Source: Emiliania huxleyi CCMP1516 (taxonomy: Eukaryota > Haptophyta > Isochrysidales > Noelaerhabdaceae). Taken from it: 42,086 nt of DNA. The position numbers and the translations under genes are program-made. The notes under the pieces are model-generated. The model was not told the DNA's origin and did no database searches. It worked only from the letters and a program-made list of their open reading frames with translations. The stretch lies in NCBI RefSeq assembly GCF_000372725.1, contig NW_005194878.1, positions 7,287 to 49,372 on the forward strand, given 5' to 3'. The stretch's first letter is position 1, and every line of letters starts with the position of its first letter. Below are positions 8,829 to 16,254 of this stretch, one piece after another.

Positions 8829-10200
8829 TTAAGGGACGAGGCCGCTCTGCCCTTGGAGGTGGAGGACCACCGTCTTCGCGTCGGCGGCGATCCGAGGGTA
8901 GCGCGCCGTCGTGAAGGGGAGGGCCTCCCAGTAATCCCAGCACCGCGCGCGGTCGCCGCTGGGGCCGTCGGCGAGCTCGCGGCCGGGGAAGCCCACCCGG
9001 TCGAACTCGGGCCACGCAGCGCCCGCGAGCCAGCCACGCAGCGCCGCCTCGAGCTCGGCGTCGAGGCCGGCGTGGTCGGCGGCGCTGGGGCGGATCCACA
9101 GCATGCACTCGGCGTCGAAGTCCCGCTTGGTCGGCGGGTTGATGTAGCAGCAGCCCCGCACCACGCCCTCGTCGGCGGGGTCGAGCACCGTGTACGCGAA
9201 GGCGAGGCGGAGCTCGAACTCGGCCTCGTGCCGGCGCAGGTCGAACAGGTCCTCCTCGCGCGTCATCCCGTAGAACGGCCACGCGTCGCGCCGCGCGAAG
9301 ACGGACTGCAGCGGGCTCCCCTCCGGCGTCAGCCCGTCGAGCACAGCCTCGTAGTCGGGGTCGACGTGTGCCGCCCGCAACGGGCGCAGAAGCAGCCGCG
9401 CCGTGCGCAGCTCCGCCGGTGGCGCCGCCGCGAGCGGTGTGGCCGCGGCCGGCGCGACCTCCTCGTCCGGCCCCGCGAGTAGCTCGTGCAGCGGCGTGGC
9501 CAGCGTGGCGCCGGGAAGCGGCGACCACCCCTCCTTGCCGAGCAAGACGAGGCGCCGCCCCTCCTCCGGACCCGCCGCCGAGCTCTCCACGCGCCAGCCC
9601 GTTGACACGCGCCCCGCCGCGAAGCAGACGCTGCCGCCCGCGCCGCGGGTGTCGCGCGCGTACCCGAACCAGTCGCCGCAGACGACGAGGAGCTCGCCGT
9701 CGCCGCGCCGCGCCGCCAGCGAGGGCCCGCCGTCGAGCTTCGCCCACTCCTCGGTGTACTGCGCGGCGTCGGGCCAAGCGTGCTCGAGCCACACGCGTTC
9801 CTCGCCCTCCACCACTTCCATGGTACCTGCGTCCTCCGTCGGGAGAGGCCTGCCCGACTCGGCGGCCCGCCAGCCCTCCACACCCGCGCTGCCCAGGTTG
9901 AAGATGGCGTGCCAACGTATCACGCCGTCCTCCAGCGTGGACACCCCTGCAAACGCCTCCGCCGCCCGGTCGGTCACAGCGGCCGATACCTCGCTCGGAT
10001 CGACCGCCTGTGCTGGCCAGGGCTGCCGTTTCTCGGCCACGCGGACATCGACAAAGGCTGGCGGTGCTGACGTAGCGCACCACGACCGAGGCATCCCTGG
10101 CACCAGGAGTGCTGCTTTTGAGCCCCGGGCGGGCGATCCACCGCCGCTCCCACACGACGTCGGCAAGCTCGGCAGGCGTGCACGGCCACGAAGAGGACAT
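8829..10200 (-). CDS. lipocalin-like (HRI1-like) domain fused to GNAT acetyltransferase, with one frame break
   Basis: The N-terminal part from MSSSWPCTPAELADVVW shows the pattern of HRI1-type lipocalin folds: VVVRYVS, FVDVRVAEKR, AFAGVSTL, VIRWHAIFNLGS and a late GDWFGYARDT. The last 190 residues form a GNAT acyl-CoA N-acyltransferase: LRTARLLLRPL opens it, then DAWPFYGMTREEDLFDLRR, FAYTVLDPADEGVVRGCCYI and MLWIRPS. The two halves are not in one frame. Codons up to about 10070 read VRYVSTA in one frame, and PPAFVDVRVAEK continues in another, so a one-base indel lies near 10057-10070 (sequencing error, real frameshift, or a splice I cannot place). GNAT identity is fairly secure. HRI1 likeness is from memory of the family pattern and less certain. 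Confidence 0.6.
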
Positions 10201-11540
10201 TGAAGACAGGGCGAAGTAGAGCGCAGAGTATAACTGGGAGGCTGCGCGGCTCTTCGCGCGGCTCTTCGCACCTGGGCGCACCGCCTCGGCCTGCCCGTGC
10301 CGAGCGGCCCAGGTGAGCAGCGTGTCCTGCCTCTCGGTGTCGTGCCGCGCGTCGAGCTGGGCCGCGAGCGACGTGCCACGCGTCCGCCGCCCGGAGAGGA
10401 GGGCGTGCAGCGAGGCCAGGTCGCCCCAGGTCGGCGAGGCGGGTTGGGCTTGCCGCGGCGGCCAGAAGAAGAAAACACGTCCGCGTTCTGCAATTAAGGG
10501 GAAACCCGGTACTCGGAGCCAACCCTCGGAGACGTGTTATGGCCCTGCGACCGCGCACCCCCCAGGGCTAGGGCTCTCTAGCCCGTAACCCGATGCCAAT
10601 CATCCGCTGGGTGTGCTTCTTAGCCCCCCGGCCCTGGATGTGCGGTGAATGACTGCACTCCAAGTGCTCCAAGTGCGGAACGTTTAATTGTTCCCTCCGC
10701 CGGAAAGAAAGAACCCTCGCCGCATGCATTCGGCCCGCGGCCGGGAGAAGCACGACAAGGGACCAGCAGCGCGCGCCAGCCGCGGTGCGGTTTCGTTGCG
10801 TCTTCGTCCCCACAAGCAAGGGGTACACCATGGTGCATGGATCGATTCCTGCTTGTGGTTGTGCTTATGCCACAGGCGAGGTCTTTCAGAATGCCGCAGC
10901 ACACAGCTGTAGGGAACAACGCCTCGGAGCATGGCCAGGGCCCAGGCCTGTGCATCCCACACTGCCACACCACTGCCCGCCCGCCGCTAGACCTTGCGAG
11001 GCGCCACGGCCCGTGCCGCAGCGGGGGGCGAGGGAGCCGTCCCGTGGGCCCCTCCCCCCCTACCAGCAACGAGGGGCTCATGCAGATAACACTTAATAAC
11101 ACACTGGCGGCGGCGCGGCGTGCACGCGAGACGCTCATCAGAGAGTGTGGGGGGGGTGACACAGTGCACCCACACACACATATCAGAGAGCGGTCAAGAC
11201 AGCGGCACTGCACGCACCGCACACCGGGGCAGAAGGAGCACGGGAAAAGAAAACGGAAACACGCAAACAGGCAGTGCTGGCCTCTCGTGGGGGCTGGGGC
11301 TCTCGCGGCAGTACAGGCTGCAAGAGGGACCATCCCGCATCCGGGGGGAAGATCGTGCGGAGCGTGATGCAGACATCATCATGCTACAGGTCCGCGCGGG
11401 ATAGAGCATGGAGCGGCGGCGACCGCTACGGCCATGGGCCGCGGGGGATGGGTCCATGTCTGTGTGGATGCGGGCGCCGCAGTCGCAGCCCGGGCGGAAG
11501 GGGGCGGCGGCGGCTAGGCGGGCCAGGAACGTGCCACGCC
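10201..11540. other. intergenic, with CTCCAAGTG element
   Basis: No supported gene. At 10648-10676 lies one of three copies of a 27-29 base element, AATGACTGCACTCCAAGTGC followed by TCCAAGTGC. The rest, including 11000-11540, has only GC-driven open frames with no domain features. Confidence 0.5.
10648..10676 (+). repeat. dispersed CTCCAAGTG element, copy 1
   Basis: Reads AATGACTGCACTCCAAGTGC then TCCAAGTGC. It is identical over 29 bases to 12636-12664 and nearly identical to the reverse complement of 23349-23375. Confidence 0.85.
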
Positions 11541-12143
11541 TTAGCGGAGCATGTCATGAAAGTTGCTCCAAGTGCCGACTCCGAGGGCACGAAACGCAGA
11601 CTCGACGGACGAGTCGTCCGGCATGTCGAGCGAGAGCGACACCTCGGGATCGGGGTACGGGTCGGACGCCCCGACCAAAAGTGCAGCGGGGTCAGGCTCG
11701 GAAAAGGGGGCTTGCCCCTCGCGTCGTGCGTCCAGCACCACGCCGGCCCCGCCTCCTCCTCCCGTAGTCGCAGGAGGATTGCCGCGAGGGCCGGGGGGGG
11801 TCACAGGCGGCTCGCGCGAACGAGGCGTCGGCTTCGGGCTAGCGGGGCTCGGCGCTGAGCCGCCGCCGCTCTCCGACTTCTTGCCCTCGAGAGGAGGCGT
11901 CGCCGTCGAGGGATGCGGCGGTGGCGAAGCTGCTTGCCGATCCGTCCAGCCCCAAGCGGCGGGGTGGGTGCTGGCGTGTGTGTGCGACGCGCCCGTCCGC
12001 GAGCCGCCGCCGCCGCCGCTGCCGGGCTGGTCAGGTGCAAGAGCATCTTCCATGAGCGCCGCAACGCCGCCGACTGCTGCGTTCGGCCGGCGTGCCTTCT
12101 TTGGAGACGGCGTGTCGTGGCTCGCCTCGTTTTCCGACCTCAT
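11541..12143 (-). CDS. hypothetical low-complexity acidic-tail protein
   Basis: This is an ATG-initiated frame of 200 residues. It opens MRSENEASHDTPSPKKARRP, a polar stretch with a short basic KKARR patch that could be a nuclear signal. It continues through glycine-, proline- and serine-rich linkers and ends with an acidic, amphipathic segment, PEVSLSLDMPDDSSVESAFR, then a short aromatic end. Such a layout is common in transcriptional regulators, but there is no folded domain to name. It could be the last exon of a longer gene, because the frame remains open upstream of the ATG. Confidence is limited by GC-rich composition, which makes chance open frames common. Confidence 0.35.
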   Translation of the reverse strand: MRSENEASHDTPSPKKARRPNAAVGGVAALMEDALAPDQPGSGGGGGSRTGASHTHASTHPAAWGWTDRQAASPPPHPSTATPPLEGKKSESGGGSAPSPASPKPTPRSREPPVTPPGPRGNPPATTGGGGGAGVVLDARREGQAPFSEPDPAALLVGASDPYPDPEVSLSLDMPDDSSVESAFRALGVGTWSNFHDMLR

Positions 12144-12635
12144 ATCGACGTCATTAACTCCAGACCAGTGCGATAGGTGGCTCGGGAGTCCACGTGCGCA
12201 TCCCTTCTTGACTTTTCCTACTCTTCTTGGCGCCCTCAACAGTACCTTCTGGGCGTTTGGTCGGCCCTCCCACCGACGCACTCTCGAGCGCGCGCGCCCT
12301 GGCTCTCTCTCTCTGCGCCTCCTTTGTTCTACTGGCCCGTCCCGCGACATGCAGTCATGCAGACGCACGCACACCGTACCACACGGGCGCCCCGCGGCGG
12401 GCGTGCACGCGGGCCGCCTCCACCAACCACCAATACGAGCGTCACTTTGTACCAACCCCCCCTAGTTCGTGGGGACCCCCCCGCCGGTCGGTGGTCTGCC
12501 CCCGAGGTGGACCGGACCCCCCCTCCGGTCGGTCGCTCTCTCGGCGGCGGGAGGTGTGACGACCGACCCCCCCCTCGGTCGGTGTCCTTGCCGTGAGACC
12601 CCTCAAACGCTAGAGAGAGAACGCTCTTTCTCCCT

Positions 12636-12664
12636 AATGACTGCACTCCAAGTGCTCCAAGTGC
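12636..12664 (+). repeat. dispersed CTCCAAGTG element, copy 2
   Basis: Identical over 29 bases to the copy at 10648-10676, including the leading AATGACTGCA. It is followed by GAGAGAGAATTCTTG. Confidence 0.85.
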
Positions 12665-12840
12665 TGAGAGAGAATTCTTGATACGAAACCACGACGACAC
12701 ACACCTGTCGACTCGCATCGGTTGCCTCCATGAACGGCGGAGCTATTCTCGCGCCCACACCACACCTGGCTCCAACGTGGACACGCCCATAGCTGGGGAC
12801 ACTACTAGGTCACGCATGGCATCACAGAAGTTTTATCTCT

Positions 12841-12990
12841 GGGCCCCGAAAGGCATCTCTAGCAGTGTCGTTACACATGCTCCCTCCCCTCCTGGGCGCA
12901 TGTGCCTCACGTCTCGCCAGAGCATAAGCCCTTGGCGTGTGGCGAGACGAGTTTTTCGCCATGCAGCGAGCAGCAAGCCGCCCGCCGCAA
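12841..12990 (-). repeat. dispersed repeat, copy 2
   Basis: Reverse-complement partner of 3119-3278. It carries GGGCCCCGAAAGGCATCTCT, GCTCCCTCCCCTCCTGG and GGCGAGACGAGTTTTTCGCC, with indels relative to copy 1. Confidence 0.8.
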
Positions 12991-13719
12991 ACAGCCGGAG
13001 GCATCGTCACGGCACTGGCTGCGCCGCGCTCCCGCACCCGTCGACGAAGCTCCCCCCGCGGAAGACCGCGCGTAGCGACGCCTTCACGATCGAGATGAGC
13101 GCGCTCGAGGCTCGCCCACCTACTGCCCCTGAGAGTTGGTTATGAGTGGGATCAGCTCCCCCCCTTGGGATCGAAGCTTCCACGACCTCACACCCAACAC
13201 CACAGGTGGGATCAGAGAGAGACTCCGCACCGGACACCGCCCGGGCACAGACTCCCTACCCATCGGATCGCACAGGGCCCCCTCGGAGCAGCCCACACAC
13301 AATCACGCATCGGCAGATTGAGTGCCTGAGTCAGGCAGACAGCACAGACAAGGATGAGAGAGGAGAGAGAGAGAGAGAGGAGAGAGGAGAGGGTGAGGGT
13401 GTGTGCACACGTGTGGAGAGGGAGTGTGTCTGTGGTGGGCTGTAGTCGTACTACGTGGTTAGAACCACGCGCCCCTCAGGAGCTTAAGGTAGAGCTGAGC
13501 GTCCCAGACGCCTCGGTGCCTCCCACCGGGTGAGACCATCCGGATCTACCGAGCTCGTCCTCCGGACGCACCCGTCCCCGCGATGGCCCACGGTCCTCCG
13601 TCGCCAGGTCGAACCCCCTGCCTCCCGGTTGACCCCCCGGTCCCCGTACTCCACCATGAAATAAACTCAAAGTCCACCACAGCCACCAGCCTCCACCTCC
13701 ACCCGCGAGCCGCCACCGC

Positions 13720-13995
13720 TGCCGCCCGCGACGCCGCCCGCCGCGTCAGATCGCCGCAACGCGCGCACCGAGTCGAGTCGGAGAGCCGCACCGCACCAGC
13801 AGCAGCATCTGCACCACCAGCAGCAGCAGCAGCACCACCACCACCACCAAAGAGAGAAGCGCACCTGCCCGACGCCGCCCGCCCCGTCAGATGCTTGCGA
13901 CGCGCGCGTCGAGCCCAGTCTCAGAGCCTCGCCGCGCCAGCAGCAGCATATGCGCAGCAGCAGCATCATCACCACCACCAGCAGCAACAGGGAGA
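13720..13995. repeat. duplicated CAG/CCA-triplet block
   Basis: Two diverged copies of about 140 bases run in tandem: each begins GACGCCGCCCGCC, has CGTCAGAT, continues with GCGCGC plus GAGTC-like bases, and ends in runs of CAGCAGCAG and CACCACCAC. On the plus strand one frame would give Ala/Pro then His/Gln runs, but I see no gene boundaries. Confidence 0.6.
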
Positions 13996-14213
13996 GGCAG
14001 TGCAGGCGCAGAAGCGCCCGCAGAGCCGCGCGCAGCGCCGCGCACGCCACGCTGCGGACTGTCGGACGAGCGCAGCGCATGTCGGCGGCGAGCCGCGTCG
14101 CCAGCCGTCTCGCGAGAGAGCCGCGCCGCCGCGTGCGCGCAGCAGCCACCGCGGCAGAGGCGAGCCGCGGCGACGTCCGCACTAACGGATAACGGCCATT
14201 GGCGGTTTTTCAG

Positions 14214-14248
<35 letters not shown>

Positions 14249-14306
14249 AGTGCTCTCCCTCCTTCTCGCGAACCGCCACGGGCGCCTCGAAATCGCCGGT
14301 TTTCAC

Positions 14307-14313
14307 TATAAAA
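14307..14313 (+). promoter_or_regulatory. TATA box
   Basis: TATAAAA stands alone in GC-rich DNA, 84 bases ahead of the ATG at 14397, with a less GC-rich leader between. Confidence 0.5.
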
Positions 14314-14396
14314 ACTAGTTACGCAGCCAAGCGCCAAGGAGTTTTGTTTGACTTCTTCGCCGAGGCCCGAGCAAGCAAGCCCGACCCCACACATCT

Positions 14397-14626
14397 ATGT
14401 GGAGCATCTACGCAGTCGCAGGCCTGGTCCTGCTTGCCGTCGCTTTGTACAAGCTCTGGCCGCGCTCAAGCGGCTCGTCAACGGGTACACAAACAGTGTG
14501 TCGCCGGCGAAGCTAATTAATCGTATGGACGACGACGACCAGAGCGTGGACATGGACAAGCTCGTGTTCCGACCCAATCCTGAGCGTCTCGGTCTCGAGC
14601 TCAGCCACTCGGACGACGAGGAGTGA
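14397..14626 (+). CDS. small single-pass membrane protein with acidic tail, frame broken
   Basis: The ATG opens MWSIYAVAGLVLLAVALYK, a clean N-terminal membrane helix, then WPRSSGSSTG; that frame stops at 14516. A second frame, open through the same stretch, continues NSVSPAKLINRM, then the acidic DDDDQSVDMDKLVF and ends ELSHSDDEE at TGA 14624-14626. The two parts fit together as a roughly 75-residue tail-in-cytosol protein if one base is gained or lost between about 14460 and 14510, or if a small intron is removed there; I found no splice pair that keeps frame. A TATA box precedes it. I recognise no family. Confidence 0.45.
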
Positions 14627-15009
14627 TTAGACGGGGAGAGGGCGCTTGGTTTCTTATTGCGAGATACTAATTTATTCACAGCTGTGTTGTAACGGCGGCA
14701 TGATACCAGAGCTTGGCAACCTTGCTTTCACGACCGTGAAATCAAGTACGTATTGCAAGAACGTGGGCGGAAATGCCCCCAGCCCACACGACCTTGCTGA
14801 CGACACGCCAGCGCCCCTCGCGTACGTGCGCCTCAGCTCAATCACGGACGTACTTCAGACACTACGTACGTACTGTCAAAACAGGGACGTACATACATGC
14901 AAGTACGACCTTAGCCCTCAAATTTTCTCTTCGGCTCGCTCCGCTCGCTTCTGTGCGCAATAGCCGGTCCTCGCGCCGGACGTCGGCGGCTCCTGGCCCT
15001 ATCCTGGCC
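14627..15009. other. intergenic with GTAC-rich stretch
   Basis: No gene seen. Between about 14745 and 14910 the sequence is rich in ACGTAC palindromic steps, for example CTACGTACGTACTG and GGACGTACATACATGC. It lies between convergent gene ends. Confidence 0.5.
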
Positions 15010-15402
15010 CTAATCTACGCAGAGAACCCAGCCGGGGCGGCCGCCGTAGCCCTCGGCCCAAACGTATCCCTGGCCGTTCACCAGCGGCGCGTTCTCGGCC
15101 GCGACCTCCTCGGTCATACCTTCGGTGTCGCAGTGGTCGGTCGTGGTCCCACCGTCGGTCGTCATGCCGAGCGCGACGCGCTCCTTGTGAGCCGCGAGCC
15201 ACGCTGCGATTGATGCGTCCGCGCGCTCATTCGCTTCATCCAGGCGCTTGTTGAAGTCTGCCGCCACCTTCTGCCACTGCCGCTGCCGCTGCGCCCGCAG
15301 CCGCTGCACGGTCTCGTCAGTCAGCAGCGTCTTCGACTGGCGGTCCTCGATCATGGCCGCCTGATGCCGCAAGAACCAAGCAGACCTTCGAGGGCCAGAC
15401 AT
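15010..15402 (-). CDS. hypothetical coiled-coil protein, 130 residues
   Basis: The frame starts MSGPRRSAWFLRHQAAM and carries a basic-acidic helical segment of about 60 residues (DETVQRLRAQRQRQWQKVAA and on) that should form a coiled coil. It ends with an aromatic, glycine-rich tail, GYVWAEGYGGRPGWVLCVD. About 100 bases upstream, on the minus strand, is TATAATTCTTTTTTG, similar to an element found before other ATGs in this window. It may be separate from the next minus-strand frame (15527-15922) or a later exon of the same gene. No family recognised. Confidence 0.5.
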   Translation of the reverse strand: MSGPRRSAWFLRHQAAMIEDRQSKTLLTDETVQRLRAQRQRQWQKVAADFNKRLDEANERADASIAAWLAAHKERVALGMTTDGGTTTDHCDTEGMTEEVAAENAPLVNGQGYVWAEGYGGRPGWVLCVD

Positions 15403-15526
15403 GGTTGGGCCAAACTGTCGCTCGAAGACACGCGGCAAATGATTGTACGGTCGTGATTTTACGGTCTTGAGAAAAAGAAGCTCCCTCGTGCAAAAAAGAA
15501 TTATAGTTAAGCGCTCGGAGCACTTG

Positions 15527-15922
15527 TTAAGATGTACACAAACAGCGCACCCACGGCGCACCCACCCCACCCTCCCACGCCGACCACTGCTTCGTACCAA
15601 CAGCCGCCCCCTTTTGGCAGACGCCAAAGGACCACATCTTGCCGGGCGCAGAACCCTTGGGCATCGTGGGTGCGATGTAGTCGTCGGTCTTGCAGCGGGA
15701 GGCGGCCCACTGCTCTGCAGTGCAGCCTTTCCACTCCGGCCGGGACTGCTTCCACGGCTGGTACGACGGCATTGCCACCTCGGGGCCGGACGCAGCCGCC
15801 TGCGGCGGCGCCGGCGCGCCCGCGGGTAGTGCCGCTGTCCGCTGGTCAGAGCCGTCTGCCGCCTCGCCCGCGCCGGCGGCCGCGGGCGCCGCTGCATCGG
15901 CGGGCGGAAAGTACGCCTGCAT
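15527..15922 (-). CDS. hypothetical protein, 131 residues
   Basis: The frame starts MQAYFPPADAAAPAAAG, has an Ala/Pro-rich first half and a better conserved-looking second half with SYQPWKQSRPEWKGC, DDYIAPTMPKG and KMWSFGVCQKG. The Trp, Cys and Lys content argues for real coding in such GC-rich DNA. It ends 124 bases before the ATG of the coiled-coil frame on the same strand. The last ten residues (after WEGG) could be intron read-through, since a GTGGGGTGGGT donor-like sequence falls there. Function unknown. Confidence 0.45.
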   Translation of the reverse strand: MQAYFPPADAAAPAAAGAGEAADGSDQRTAALPAGAPAPPQAAASGPEVAMPSYQPWKQSRPEWKGCTAEQWAASRCKTDDYIAPTMPKGSAPGKMWSFGVCQKGAAVGTKQWSAWEGGVGAPWVRCLCTS

Positions 15923-16254
15923 GGTGCAGCGCCGCTGGCGACGGCGAAGGAGGCGGAGCGTGTCTTTGCCACAGCCAATAAGAACGTGCGAGTACGGTCT
16001 TGTTTTGGGCAAAACAAGAACGTGATTGCATCACTCGCTAAGGACGTGAAAACAAGGCCTTCCCCAGGGTAAGTACGTACTTATCTCTGAAAATTTTCTT
16101 CGCGCGCTTACGCGCGCGACGAGTTCACGCCCTACGGGCGTGTGGCCTGCGGCCACTAAGGTTGCCAAGCTCTGCATGATACGGTTTTGGCGCCGCCACG
16201 ATCGAGTCAGGACATCCACTTCGCCTACTGCCTCATGGCGGACGCGCAGAGCTC

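Larger units (their letters stand above)
12144..14396. other. repeat-rich intergenic region
   Basis: No supported gene. Contents: three imperfect copies of a CCCCCCTCCGGTCGGT block (about 12465-12590); the CTCCAAGTG element at 12636-12664; the second dispersed-repeat copy at 12841-12990; an (AG)n run near 13360-13390; a duplicated block with CAG/CCA triplets (13720-13995); and a (CT)n run at 14217-14246. A TATAAAA box at 14307-14313 belongs to the next gene. Confidence 0.6.

Noticed and set aside
14397..14626. Small selenoprotein
   Set aside because: The frame stop is TAA, not TGA, and no SECIS-like structure was recognised.
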